Assembly: GCF_018613795.1 (NCBI RefSeq)
Contig: NZ_JAGGPN010000049.1
Location: 62,001-126,000, forward strand
DNA length: 64,000 nt
Direction: 5' to 3'
Source: Arthrobacter sp. ISL-65
GTDB lineage: Bacteria; Actinomycetota; Actinomycetes; Actinomycetales; Micrococcaceae
Part shown: positions 17,903-26,537 of the stretch, in pieces
Layout of the letters: each line of letters opens with the position of its first letter
How positions within the stretch are numbered: the first letter of the stretch is position 1
The notes under the pieces: model-generated
Database searches by the model: none
The model's input: only the letters and a program-made list of their open reading frames with translations
What the model was told of the DNA's origin: nothing
Program-made: the position numbers and the translations under genes

Positions 17903-18712
17903 CTACTTCAGAGAAAATGAGTCTATCGTGACTGGTTCCGCAGGTGCGCCGTCCGTGTCACTTTCGCCCGGCTTAAGACCTGCCGCCGCAATCTTGGTCA
18001 CGGCGTCCAAGCCTGACGTCACCTTGCCCACGACGGTGTAGCCGCCGGCGGAGTCGGCCGGAATGACCGTGTCCTTGTAGACGATGAAGAACTGCGTGCC
18101 GTTGCCGTAGGCGTTATTACCCGTGCGGGCCACGGCAATGGTGCCGGCAGGGTATTTGTTGTTTGCCGGCGTGTTCTCCAGCGGCCCCCAGGTGTAGTTG
18201 GGGTCGCCCTGGCCATCGCCGGTCTTGGAGCCGCACTGCAGGACGCCGAAGTTCTCGGCGGTGGTGAGGCGGTGGCAGCTGACGCCCTTGTAGTAGTTCT
18301 GGTCGGCCAGGGACTTGAACACGGCGGCTGCCTGTGGGGCCTTGGTGCCGTCCAGCTGCACGCCCAGGGTGCCGCTATTCAGCTTCAGTTCGCCGGTGAA
18401 CGTCTTGCCGGCCGCCGTCGCGGGCTTGGGGATGTTCGCAGCATTGGTCTGGGACGCTGACGGAGTGGCGGAGCCGGACGCCGAACCGGACGGCGTCTTC
18501 AGGTCCGCCTCGGCGGCAGCGAATTCCTCTTCGGTCGGGTTCCCGGCAAACAACGTCAGTTGAAGCACGACGGCGAGCACCACCGCTGCGGCTCCCGCAC
18601 CTCCCGCTACCAGGTTGTCCCGCTTGCGGCGCTTCTCCTGGTCACGTCGAAGCTCGCGTTTGGCTTCCATCTGCTGGATGCGCCTCTTGGCTTCGCGTGG
18701 ACTGGCCGCCAC
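17903..18712 (-). CDS. Membrane-anchored cyclophilin-type peptidyl-prolyl isomerase
   Basis: 269 residues. A charged N terminus (REAKRRIQQMEAKRELRRDQEKRRKRD) is followed by one membrane segment at about residues 33-55, then a Ser/Ala/Thr linker and a cyclophilin domain (about 105-269), so the catalytic part should lie outside the membrane. Signatures include YYKGVSCHRL, GTIAVARTGNNAYGNGTQFFIVY and the YTVVGKVTSGLDAV end. Substitutions such as CHRL for FHRV are common in actinobacterial members. The GTG start at 18712 has GGAGGA a few nt upstream. Likely role: folding of exported proteins. Confidence 0.9.
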   Translation of the reverse strand: MAASPREAKRRIQQMEAKRELRRDQEKRRKRDNLVAGGAGAAAVVLAVVLQLTLFAGNPTEEEFAAAEADLKTPSGSASGSATPSASQTNAANIPKPATAAGKTFTGELKLNSGTLGVQLDGTKAPQAAAVFKSLADQNYYKGVSCHRLTTAENFGVLQCGSKTGDGQGDPNYTWGPLENTPANNKYPAGTIAVARTGNNAYGNGTQFFIVYKDTVIPADSAGGYTVVGKVTSGLDAVTKIAAAGLKPGESDTDGAPAEPVTIDSFSLK

Positions 18713-18836
18713 GGGTCCTCCTCATTGTTTGTCACTGCCGGACCGGGCTAGCCCCTGAAGGCATTCCCGGCTGCAGATTGCGCTGCGGCAGCCCGCCAGT
18801 GCCCGGCCTCCCGCATTAGAGATGCAGGCGCCGAAA

Positions 18837-18868
18837 GCATAAACTGACTGCCGCACATAAGTTTATGC
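18837..18868. promoter_or_regulatory. Inverted repeat upstream of hisS
   Basis: GCATAAACT (18837-18845) and AGTTTATGC (18860-18868) form a perfect 9-bp inverted repeat with a 14-nt centre in the 262-bp divergent gap between the cyclophilin gene and hisS. It is AT-rich compared with its surroundings, as an operator or promoter-linked site would be. No T-box or other leader RNA feature is recognised. Confidence 0.4.
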
Positions 18869-18974
18869 AGAACAGGCTGGACTCCCGCCGCTGCCGCCCC
18901 CGTTTGGTTCACATGTCGACGCGGAACACGGCGCAGCGGCTCCGGCCTTCGTTTACCTGAGGAGAAATTCCACC

Positions 18975-20330
18975 ATGGCACGCACCGCCTCCCTGTCCGG
19001 ATTCCCCGAGTGGCTTCCCGAGGAGCGGCTGGTGGAGCAGCATGTCCTGGACTCGCTGCGCCACACCTTCGAACTGCACGGCTTCTCTTCCATTGAGACC
19101 CGCGCCGTGGAAACCGTGGGCCAGCTGCTCCGCAAGGGCGACATCGATAAAGAGGTGTATGGCCTGAGCCGGCTGCAGGACGACGAGGGGGAGGAAGCCG
19201 GGAAGGGCAAGCACGATCCGCACGCCCTAGCACTGCACTTTGACCTCACAGTGCCCTTCGCCCGGTACGTCGTGGAAAACGCCGGCTACCTGGCCTTCCC
19301 GTTCCGCCGTTACCAGATCCAGAAGGTCTGGCGCGGGGAGCGTCCGCAGGAAGGCCGCGCCCGCGAGTTCACCCAGGCTGACATTGACGTGGTGGGCGAC
19401 GGCGAGCTGCCCTTCCGCTACGACGTCGAAATCGCCCTGGTCATCGCGGAGGCGCTGGGCGCGCTTCCGATTCCGGAGTTCCGGCTGCGCATCAACAACA
19501 GGAAGCTTGCCGAGGGCTTCTACCGCGGCATCGGCCTGACCGACACCGCCGGAGTGCTGCGCAGCATCGACAAGCTGGAGAAGATTGGCCCGGACAAGGT
19601 GGCTGAGCTGCTCAAATCCGAGCTCGGCGCCACCGACGAGCAGGCGCAGGCGGCCCTGAAGCTTGCCGGCATCAAGACCGAGGACACGTCCTTCGTGGCG
19701 CAGGTCCGGTCGCTCGGGGTCAGCAACGACCTCCTGGAGGAGGGCCTGAACGAACTCGAACAGGTGATTGAGGCTGCTGTGAAGCGGGTTCCGGGCAAGG
19801 TTGTCGCAGACCTGAGCATCGCCCGCGGACTGGACTACTACACCGGAACTGTCGTGGAGACCGTCCTGGTGGGCCACGAGCAGCTCGGATCAATCTGCTC
19901 CGGCGGCCGCTACGACGCCCTGGCCAGCAAGGGAAACCGGAAGTTCCCCGGCGTCGGGCTGTCCATCGGCGTGACCCGGCTCGTCTCGCGCATCCTCAGC
20001 CAGGACTTGGCCAAGGCTTCCCGTTCCGTGCCCACGGCAGTGTTCGTGGCGCTCACCTCGGACGAGAGCTGGGGCGAAGCACAGGACGTGGCCACGGAGC
20101 TGCGCAGCCGCGGCATCGCCGCCGAGGTGGCCGCCAAGGCCGAGAAGTTCGGCAAGCAGATCAAGTTCGCAGACCGGCGCGGCATCCCCTTCGTCTGGTT
20201 CACTGACGAGGACGGCAAGCACCAGGTGAAGGACATCCGCTCCGGGGTGCAGGTCGACGCCGATCCGGCGACGTGGACGCCGTCGGACGAGGACATCCGC
20301 GTCCAGGTCGCAGCCACGCCGGCGAGCTGA
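18975..20330 (+). CDS. hisS: Histidine--tRNA ligase
   Basis: 451 residues. This class II aminoacyl-tRNA synthetase charges tRNA-His. Motif 2 is in FRRYQIQKVWRGERPQ with the flanking REFTQADIDVVG. The histidine-specific ARGLDYYTGTVVE motif is near residue 278, and motif 3 is in FPGVGLSIGVTRL. The C-terminal anticodon-binding domain follows. ATG 18975 has a GAGGAG site. It converges with the permease gene, with 39 bp between the stops. Confidence 0.96.
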   Translation: MARTASLSGFPEWLPEERLVEQHVLDSLRHTFELHGFSSIETRAVETVGQLLRKGDIDKEVYGLSRLQDDEGEEAGKGKHDPHALALHFDLTVPFARYVVENAGYLAFPFRRYQIQKVWRGERPQEGRAREFTQADIDVVGDGELPFRYDVEIALVIAEALGALPIPEFRLRINNRKLAEGFYRGIGLTDTAGVLRSIDKLEKIGPDKVAELLKSELGATDEQAQAALKLAGIKTEDTSFVAQVRSLGVSNDLLEEGLNELEQVIEAAVKRVPGKVVADLSIARGLDYYTGTVVETVLVGHEQLGSICSGGRYDALASKGNRKFPGVGLSIGVTRLVSRILSQDLAKASRSVPTAVFVALTSDESWGEAQDVATELRSRGIAAEVAAKAEKFGKQIKFADRRGIPFVWFTDEDGKHQVKDIRSGVQVDADPATWTPSDEDIRVQVAATPAS

Positions 20331-20369
20331 TCACCGCGGCGCCGGCTTCCTCCGCCGTCCCTTCCCGGA

Positions 20370-21629
20370 TCAGCGCAACCGCCGCTTCCGGAACGCAAGC
20401 ACGACGGCGCGCCCGGCGAGTCCGGCGCCCATGACGGCCGCCATGCCGAGTACCGAGGCCGTCGGCAGGGTGAACGCCAGGACCAGGCAGCCGGCCAGCC
20501 CTACGGCGTTGAGCCACTTGGGCGCGTGCCGGGGCCGCTCCCGGAGCGTGAACGCGGCGGCGTTCGTTACCGCGTAATACAGCAGGACGCCGAAGCTGGA
20601 AAAGCCGACCACCGTCAGCACGTCGGTGGTGAGCAACAACAGGACGACGACGGCGGCCACCGCCAGTTCGGCGGTTACCGGCACCGGATGGCGCCCACCC
20701 AGCCGGGCCAGGGGACCGGGGAGGTCGCGTTCGCGGGCCATCGCCATGGCCGTGCGTCCCACGCCGGTGATGAGGGCGAGCAGAGCGCCGAGCGAGGCGG
20801 CGGCGGCGCCTGCCTGGACGGCCGGTGCTCCGGCGGCCAGCCGGGACTGTTCCACGGCGTCGAGCAGCGGCGCCGTGGAGGAGGAAAGCACGTGCGCCGG
20901 AAGATGCGCCAGGAGCAGCGCCCCCAGCAGCAGGTAGATGACCAGGGCGCCGGCCAGGGCCCCGAGGATAGCGCGCGGAATGACGCGGGCCGGGTCCTTG
21001 ACCTCTTCGCCGAGCGTGGCGATGCGCGCGTATCCGGCAAAGGCGAAGAACACCAGGCCTGCGGCGGGCAGAATGCCCCAGCCGCCGCCAGCCTGTGCAG
21101 AAACGGTGCTCCCGCCGTCGGCAACATGCGGCCCCACAATGCTCGCCGCGGCCACGAACGCCAGGGTGGCCAGGACGATGGCGAGCAGGATGCGGGTCAG
21201 GAAGGCGGTCCGGGTGATGCCGAGCAGGTTCACGCCTGTCAGTGCGGCGACCGCTGCTATGGCCACGGGCGTGGCGTAACCCGGCGCAACGTACTGGCCG
21301 AAGGTCAGCGCCATGGCCGCGCAGGAGGCCGACTTGCCCGTCACGAAACCCCAGCCGGCGAGGAAACCGGGCCACTCGCCAAGCTGCTTCCGGCCGTAGA
21401 CGTAGGTGCCGCCGCTTTGCGGATACCTTGCCGCGAGCTGGGCCGAGGCGACGGCGTTGCAGTACGCCACGGCGCCGGCAAGGGCTATGGCCACGAGCAG
21501 CAGCTCTCCGGCCAGGCGGGCCGCCGGTGCGAAGACGACAAAAACGCCGGCGCCGAGCATGGATCCGAGCCCGATGGCTGTTGCGTCGCCCACACTGAGT
21601 CTTCGTTGCAGCTGCTGGTGCTTGGTCAT
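20370..21629 (-). CDS. APC family amino acid permease
   Basis: 419 residues from ATG 21629. A TTG at 21650 would add 7 residues; neither start has an ideal ribosome-binding site. About 12 hydrophobic segments are seen. APC signatures are the N-terminal GLGSMLGAGVFVVFAPAA, the AYCNAVASAQLAARYPQSGGTYVYG segment, and FFAFAGYARIATLGEEVKDPARVIPRAI. These are typical of amino-acid/polyamine/organocation transporters. The substrate cannot be inferred. It diverges from aspS with 99 bp between the starts. Confidence 0.88.
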   Translation of the reverse strand: MTKHQQLQRRLSVGDATAIGLGSMLGAGVFVVFAPAARLAGELLLVAIALAGAVAYCNAVASAQLAARYPQSGGTYVYGRKQLGEWPGFLAGWGFVTGKSASCAAMALTFGQYVAPGYATPVAIAAVAALTGVNLLGITRTAFLTRILLAIVLATLAFVAAASIVGPHVADGGSTVSAQAGGGWGILPAAGLVFFAFAGYARIATLGEEVKDPARVIPRAILGALAGALVIYLLLGALLLAHLPAHVLSSSTAPLLDAVEQSRLAAGAPAVQAGAAAASLGALLALITGVGRTAMAMARERDLPGPLARLGGRHPVPVTAELAVAAVVVLLLLTTDVLTVVGFSSFGVLLYYAVTNAAAFTLRERPRHAPKWLNAVGLAGCLVLAFTLPTASVLGMAAVMGAGLAGRAVVLAFRKRRLR

Positions 21630-21728
21630 GGCAGGGCAGGAACCTTTCAAACGGGTAAACTCGGACGGGATCGTTTCCGCAACGATCGTATTTAAACTTC
21701 ATTCTGTCTTCCTTCTGAAAGGAATGCT

Positions 21729-23516
21729 GTGCTGCGCACACATGACCTCGGATCCCTTCGCTCCGAGCACATTGGACAAACCGTAACCCTGGCAGGCTGG
21801 GTCGGCCGCCGTCGTGATCACGGTGGTGTCGCATTCGTCGATCTGCGTGACGCCTCGGGCGTGGCGCAGGTGGTGGTCCGTGAGGAAGAGGTCTTCCACG
21901 GGCTGCGCAACGAATACGTGCTCCAGGTGACCGGAACGGTCTCCAAGCGCCCGGAAGGCAACGAGAACGCTGCCCTGGCCACGGGCGAGGTGGAGGTCAT
22001 GGCGGACAAGGTGGTCATCCTCAACACCGCCGACGCACTGCCCTTCCAGATCGATGAGCACGTGGAAGTGGGGGAGGAAGCCCGGCTCAAGCACCGCTAC
22101 CTGGACCTGCGCCGCCCCGGCCCCAGCCGCAACATCCGCCTCCGGTCCGAGGCCAACCGCGTGGCCCGCGACCTGCTGCACGACGAGGGCTTCGTCGAAA
22201 TCGAGACGCCGACCCTGACGCGTTCGACGCCGGAAGGCGCCCGTGACTTCCTGGTCCCGGCCCGCCTGGCGCCGGGTTCCTGGTACGCGCTGCCGCAGTC
22301 ACCGCAGCTGTTCAAGCAGCTCCTGCAGGTGGGCGGCTTCGAGAAGTACTACCAGATCGCGCGCTGCTACCGCGATGAGGACTTCCGTGCCGACCGCCAG
22401 CCGGAGTTCACCCAGCTGGACATCGAGGCGAGCTTCGTCGAGCAGGACGACATCATCCGCCTCGGCGAGAACATCGTTAAGGCCGTCTGGAACCTGATCG
22501 ACGTCGAAATCCCGACGCCGATCCAGCGCATCACCTACGCCGACGCCATGGCCCGCTTTGGCTCGGACAAGCCCGACCTGCGGTTCGGCCAGGAGCTGAC
22601 CGAGCTGACCGAGTTCTTCAAGGACACCAACTTCGGCGTCTTCAAGGCGCCCTACGTCGGTGCCGTCGTCATGCCCGGCGGTGCCTCGCAGGCCCGCCGT
22701 GCACTCGATGCCTGGCAGGAGTGGGCCAAGCAGCGCGGCGCCAAGGGCCTGGCGTATGTCCTCTACAAGGAGGACGGCGAGCTCGCCGGCCCGGTGGCCA
22801 AGAACCTCACCGAGACCGAACGCGCCGGCCTGGCCGACGCCGTGGGCGCCAAGCCGGGCGACTGCATCTTCTTCGCTGCCGGCGAGAAGACCCCGTCCCG
22901 CGCGCTGCTGGGTGCTGCCCGCGTCGAGATCGGTCACCGCACCGGCCTGATCGACCCCAGCGCCTGGGCCTTCTGCTGGGTGGTCGACGCCCCCATGTTC
23001 GAACCCGCCGCTGCCGCGGTGGCGTCGGGCGATGTGGCCGTCGGTACAGGCAAGTGGACGGCAGTGCACCACGCCTTCACCTCGCCGAAGCCAGAATTCC
23101 TGGACAGCTTTGACCAGGACCCGGAGGCCGCGCTGTCCTACGCCTACGACATCGTGTGCAACGGCAACGAGATCGGCGGCGGATCCATCCGTATCCACGA
23201 ACGCGAAGTGCAGGAGCGCGTCTTCGAGCTCATGGGCCTGGACAAGGCCGATGCCCAGACGAAGTTCGGCTTCCTGCTGGAGGGCTTCAAGTACGGCGCC
23301 CCGCCGCACGGCGGCATCGCGTTCGGCTGGGACCGCGTGGTGGCTCTGCTGGCAGGCGTGGACTCGATCCGCGACGTCATTGCCTTCCCGAAGTCCGGCG
23401 GCGGCCACGATCCTTTGACCGACGCCCCGGCGCCCATCACCGGGCAGCAGCGCAAGGAGGCCGGCGTCGACTTCAAACCCGAGGCCAAGAAGCCCGAAGA
23501 GAAGAAGGCCGACTAG
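21729..23516 (+). CDS. aspS: Aspartate--tRNA ligase
   Basis: 595 residues, bacterial type. The N-terminal OB anticodon-binding domain (TVTLAGWVGRRRDHGGVAFVDLRD) is followed by the class II catalytic core with YQIARCYRDEDFRADRQPEFTQ cut by motif 2, the GAD insertion domain (about 290-420), and motif 3 in GGIAFGWDRVV. GTG 21729 has AAAGGA 6 nt upstream. The C-terminal tail is Lys/Glu-rich. Many actinobacterial AspRS enzymes are non-discriminating and also charge tRNA-Asn for later amidation; sequence alone does not settle this here. A strong terminator follows. Confidence 0.95.
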   Translation: MLRTHDLGSLRSEHIGQTVTLAGWVGRRRDHGGVAFVDLRDASGVAQVVVREEEVFHGLRNEYVLQVTGTVSKRPEGNENAALATGEVEVMADKVVILNTADALPFQIDEHVEVGEEARLKHRYLDLRRPGPSRNIRLRSEANRVARDLLHDEGFVEIETPTLTRSTPEGARDFLVPARLAPGSWYALPQSPQLFKQLLQVGGFEKYYQIARCYRDEDFRADRQPEFTQLDIEASFVEQDDIIRLGENIVKAVWNLIDVEIPTPIQRITYADAMARFGSDKPDLRFGQELTELTEFFKDTNFGVFKAPYVGAVVMPGGASQARRALDAWQEWAKQRGAKGLAYVLYKEDGELAGPVAKNLTETERAGLADAVGAKPGDCIFFAAGEKTPSRALLGAARVEIGHRTGLIDPSAWAFCWVVDAPMFEPAAAAVASGDVAVGTGKWTAVHHAFTSPKPEFLDSFDQDPEAALSYAYDIVCNGNEIGGGSIRIHEREVQERVFELMGLDKADAQTKFGFLLEGFKYGAPPHGGIAFGWDRVVALLAGVDSIRDVIAFPKSGGGHDPLTDAPAPITGQQRKEAGVDFKPEAKKPEEKKAD

Positions 23517-23542
23517 CTTCGACAGGCTGGTTGGCTGAACGC

Positions 23543-23580
23543 AGCAAGAGCTCCCCGGAAACGGGGAGCTCTTGCTCTTT
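23543..23580 (+). terminator. Strong terminator after aspS
   Basis: A perfect 15-bp stem (23543-23557 with 23562-23576) is capped by a GAAA tetraloop and followed by CTTT. It lies 26 bp after the aspS stop. Confidence 0.93.
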
Positions 23581-23613
23581 ACTGCCCGGTCGCGGCGGAT
23601 GGAGGATACCCGC

Positions 23614-24441
23614 GTGGAAGTCTTGTCCGGTCTGGAAGCGTTGATGGATGCCGCCTGGCCGGCCCCCGAACGTCACGATACCGGCGCGTGGGTGCTCCGC
23701 GCTGCCCGCGGCGTCACGCAGCGGGCGAACTCAGTCTGGCCACGGGTGCCTGCCGCAGACGCCGCCGCTGCTGTCCGGGACGCCGCTTCCTGGTACCGGC
23801 AGCGGCGGCTTCCGGTGATCTACCAGATCTTCGACCACGACGACGCTGCCCCGCTGAATGCCGTGCTGGACACCCTGGGTTACACCAGGCAGTCCGAGAC
23901 CCTGGTCATGTCCCGGCGTGCGGAGCCGCGGGACAGCCTTCCGGTAAGTGCCGGCGTCGAAATCTCGGAGCGTCCGTCGGCGGAATGGCTGGAACTGTGG
24001 TGGTCCGTGGACGGCCGCGGCGGCGCCGCGGAGCTGGAGACTGCCCGTGCCATCCTCACCGGCTGCCCGGCGCTGTACGCCCTGGTGAGGGACGACGACG
24101 GCGGGCCGGCCGCCGTCGGACGCCTTGCCGTTGTTCACGGCTGGTCTGTTGATCCCGGCGGGGCTGCTGTTCCCGGCGCGGCAGTTCCCGGCGCGGCGGG
24201 CAGCTGGGGCGGGCTGTACTGCATGGCCACCAGGCCCGACGCGCGGCGCCGCGGCTACGCCACCCGGATCCAGCAGGCCCTGGTCCGTGCGGGTGCGGAG
24301 CGGGGGCTGGCCGGCTACTGGCTGCTGGTGATGGCTTCGAACTCCGTTGCCCGGGAGCTGTACACCCGGGCAGGGTTCGGTGAGGTGTCCCGGTATTGCT
24401 ACCGGCAAGAGCGGCCGCGGCGAGCCCTGACCGGCTGCTGA
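23614..24441 (+). CDS. GNAT family N-acetyltransferase
   Basis: 275 residues from GTG 23614, chosen because GGAGGA ends 7 nt upstream; ATG 23599 would overlap that site. The C-terminal half is a GNAT domain: YCMATRPDARRRGYATRI contains the acetyl-CoA-binding R-x-x-G-x-A pattern, followed by MASNSVARELYTRAGFGE. The N-terminal half looks like a second, degenerate GNAT-like domain. A short VPGAAVPGAAG insertion precedes the GNAT core strand and is encoded by 15-bp repeats. The substrate is unknown. Its stop is 17 bp before the left palindromic element. Confidence 0.82.
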   Translation: MEVLSGLEALMDAAWPAPERHDTGAWVLRAARGVTQRANSVWPRVPAADAAAAVRDAASWYRQRRLPVIYQIFDHDDAAPLNAVLDTLGYTRQSETLVMSRRAEPRDSLPVSAGVEISERPSAEWLELWWSVDGRGGAAELETARAILTGCPALYALVRDDDGGPAAVGRLAVVHGWSVDPGGAAVPGAAVPGAAGSWGGLYCMATRPDARRRGYATRIQQALVRAGAERGLAGYWLLVMASNSVARELYTRAGFGEVSRYCYRQERPRRALTGC

Positions 24442-24458
24442 GCTGTGCCTCCACCCCG

Positions 24459-24526
24459 CCGTTTCGACGGTTCCCCGCCCCTACGACGTTGCGCAACGTC
24501 TAACGGGCAGGGAACCGTCGAAACGG
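24459..24526. repeat. Palindromic element, copy A (left edge of the catabolic island)
   Basis: Left arm 24459-24480 and right arm 24505-24526 pair over 22 nt with one mismatch. The 24-nt centre contains the perfect 16-bp palindrome GACGTTGCGCAACGTC (24485-24500). A second copy at 35733-35806 has the same orientation, with 57 of 62 aligned positions identical. It lies between convergent genes, so it could act as a two-way terminator, but the size, the internal palindrome and the second copy suggest a dispersed REP-like family. No transposase is nearby. Confidence 0.9.
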
Positions 24527-24544
24527 AGCGGAAGCTGCGCGGTG

Positions 24545-24760
24545 TTACGGGGCTTCGGGCACGTAGTGGAGGCCCATCCACGGGGCGGTGACCAGCTCGC
24601 CGTCGAACGCGTCCTGCGTGTCCGGGGACTGTGTGGCCGCCGGGAGTACTTCAGCGGTAGCAGCGGCTTGCGGATGTTGCTGCCGGGTCGCCGGCAACTG
24701 CGGGACCTGGACCGGCCAACGGTGCGGGTACCTGATGCGGCGGCTGGTGTGTTGCGTCAT
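24545..24760 (-). CDS. Small hypothetical protein (71 aa)
   Basis: 71 residues, starting MTQHTSRRIRYPHRWPVQVP. ATG 24760 is preceded by GGAAGGAAAA at good spacing. It lies 28 bp downstream of the MFS gene on the same strand, so it should be the last gene of that operon. There is no membrane helix or signal. The N terminus is basic and Pro/Gln-rich, and the end is FDGELVTAPWMGLHYVPEAP. I do not recognise the family. Because it belongs to the catabolic operon by position, it may be linked to transport or to the pathway. Confidence 0.6.
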   Translation of the reverse strand: MTQHTSRRIRYPHRWPVQVPQLPATRQQHPQAAATAEVLPAATQSPDTQDAFDGELVTAPWMGLHYVPEAP

Positions 24761-24788
24761 GGTCTTTTCCTTCCGGGCGGTTTTGGGC

Positions 24789-26195
24789 TCAGCGGTGCTG
24801 AAGGGCGGGCTGCTGTGCTTCGGCCTGTCGCCGGCGAGCGATGCCCGCGAGGTACGGGCCGCCGAGCTCCTCGATCGGTGTGGTCGCCGTTTCCCGGGAC
24901 CAGAATGCGGACCCTGCGGCGATGAGCATGCAGACGGTGCCGAAGACGGCAACCGGAACCCAGCACCATGCCCCGGGAGCCAGCAGCATCCCGGCGATCA
25001 TCGGGCCAAAGCCGGCGAGGACCAGGCCGAACTGGTTCCCCAGCGCCATTCCGGAGTACCGGACCGGCGCTGCGAACTGTTCGGCGAAGAACGCCGGCCA
25101 GATGCCGTTGAAGCCCGAGTACAGCAGCGTCATGTTCAGGAACGCGGCGAGGAAGACCAACACGATGTTGCCCGAGGACAGGGCCATAAAGTACAGGAAG
25201 ATCGTGACGGAGCAGCCGATCGCTGCAGTCAGCAGGAGCGGGCGGCGGCCGATCCGGTCGGACAGCCTGGCCGCCAGCGGCATGGTGAACATGGACAGGC
25301 CGATGGCCACGGCGTTCACGGTCAGGATGGACGCCCGGTCAAAACCGGCGCCGGACGTGGCGTAGGCGAGTCCGAAGACGGTGAAGATGGTCTGCATCAC
25401 GGACATGATGGACATTCCCGCCACCCGCAGCACATCCGCGGCCTGGAAGCGGAGCACTTCCTTGACGGGCATCGGGGCCACCTGGCGGCGCTCCTGGGCC
25501 TCTTCGAAGACTGGTGTTTCGTCCAGGTGCGTGCGGACCCAGTAGGCGATGGCCAGCACCACGATGGAGAGCCAGAACGGGATGCGCCAGCCCCAGCTCA
25601 TCATGGCTTCCCGCGGCAGTGCCGTAACCGGGATGAAGACCAGGGTGGCCAGCACCATGCCGGAGGCGTACCCCGTCATCACGAAGCTGGTGAAGAACCC
25701 GCGCCTGCCTTCGGGCGAGTGTTCGAGCGTCAGGGTCGAGGCGCCCGCCGATTCCGCGCCGGCGGAGAAGCCCTGCGCCAGCCGGCCCGCCACCAGAAGG
25801 ATGGGAGCCCAGACGCCGAGCTGCTCGTAAGTGGGCAGGAATCCGATGCCGAGGGACGACAGGCCCATGATGCCGAGCGTCAGCAGCAGGATCTTCTTGC
25901 GGCCCAGCTTGTCGCCGAAGTGGCCCATCACCAGTCCGCCAACAGGCCTCGCCACGTACGCGACGCCGAAGGTGGCGAAGGCGCCGATCAGACCGATGGC
26001 CGGGTCCGCGGAGGGGAAGAACAGGTGGGGGAACACAAGTGCGGCGGCGGTGCCGTAGATGAAGAAGTCGTAGTACTCCAATGTGCTGCCGAGGAAGGAC
26101 GCCAGGGCGGCCTTGCGGGGCGTCTTCCGCGGGGCCTGCTGGGGAACCTGGCGCGGAACCGGCAGAGGAACCCGCGGTGATGGGGTAGTGGTCAC
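24789..26195 (-). CDS. MFS transporter, MHS (metabolite:H+ symporter) family
   Basis: 468 residues, about 12 membrane segments. After a Pro/Arg-rich N terminus, FLGSTLEYYDFFIYGTAAAL is the classical start of the MHS family (ShiA, YhjE, KgtP relatives). The loop 2-3 motif is GHFGDKLGRKKIL, repeated in the second half as ARLSDRIGRRPLLL. Family members take up organic acids with protons. Its position directly after the Dabb gene, with 10 bp between them, makes it the likely uptake system for the island's substrate. In the chc cluster as I recall it, a transporter gene (chcT) occupies the same relative place. Confidence 0.9.
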   Translation of the reverse strand: MTTTPSPRVPLPVPRQVPQQAPRKTPRKAALASFLGSTLEYYDFFIYGTAAALVFPHLFFPSADPAIGLIGAFATFGVAYVARPVGGLVMGHFGDKLGRKKILLLTLGIMGLSSLGIGFLPTYEQLGVWAPILLVAGRLAQGFSAGAESAGASTLTLEHSPEGRRGFFTSFVMTGYASGMVLATLVFIPVTALPREAMMSWGWRIPFWLSIVVLAIAYWVRTHLDETPVFEEAQERRQVAPMPVKEVLRFQAADVLRVAGMSIMSVMQTIFTVFGLAYATSGAGFDRASILTVNAVAIGLSMFTMPLAARLSDRIGRRPLLLTAAIGCSVTIFLYFMALSSGNIVLVFLAAFLNMTLLYSGFNGIWPAFFAEQFAAPVRYSGMALGNQFGLVLAGFGPMIAGMLLAPGAWCWVPVAVFGTVCMLIAAGSAFWSRETATTPIEELGGPYLAGIARRRQAEAQQPALQHR

Positions 26196-26205
26196 GGGAA
26201 TCTCC

Positions 26206-26535
26206 TTAAGACTGCGTTGTCTCCATGGGCGCCGGCGCGGTGTCCGGGAGGTGGAAGTCCACCGCGAGGATCTGCCGGCTGTTGGGGAACGAGTACGCCT
26301 TCAGCGGCTCGTGGAGCGGGTGCGTGTTGTAGACGGCGATGTCCTCGACGTTTTCAAAGTCGGCCACGATGGCGTAGTCGAAGGAGCGTTCGGTGTTGAG
26401 GACGTCCGGGCCATGGCTCAGGCTGAGCATGCCGGGGATCTTTCCGGCCATGTTGTTGAGCCCGGCAATCCAGGCCTGCCGGTGGGCCGGCGGAAAGTCG
26501 GGCTTGAACTGGAAGAGCACGGTGTGGCGGATCAT
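26206..26535 (-). CDS. Dabb (stress-responsive alpha/beta barrel) family protein
   Basis: 109 residues. MIRHTVLFQFKPDFP is the hallmark start of Dabb domain proteins, followed by GKIPGMLSLSHGPDV and YAIVADFENVEDIAVYNTHPLH. These are small dimeric ferredoxin-like-fold proteins, and some act as cyclases or isomerases on unstable ring compounds. The start lies 2 nt after the flavoprotein stop, so translation is probably coupled. A role on a pathway intermediate is inference. It corresponds by position to chcX of the chc cluster. Confidence 0.88.
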   Translation of the reverse strand: MIRHTVLFQFKPDFPPAHRQAWIAGLNNMAGKIPGMLSLSHGPDVLNTERSFDYAIVADFENVEDIAVYNTHPLHEPLKAYSFPNSRQILAVDFHLPDTAPAPMETTQS

Positions 26536-26537
26536 TT

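Noticed and set aside
18713..18974. T-box leader upstream of hisS
   Set aside because: No T-box consensus or antiterminator structure is visible; only a short inverted repeat.
20526..21695. 389-codon + strand frame opposite the APC permease
   Set aside because: Shadow frame; the minus strand has clear transporter signatures and membrane segments.
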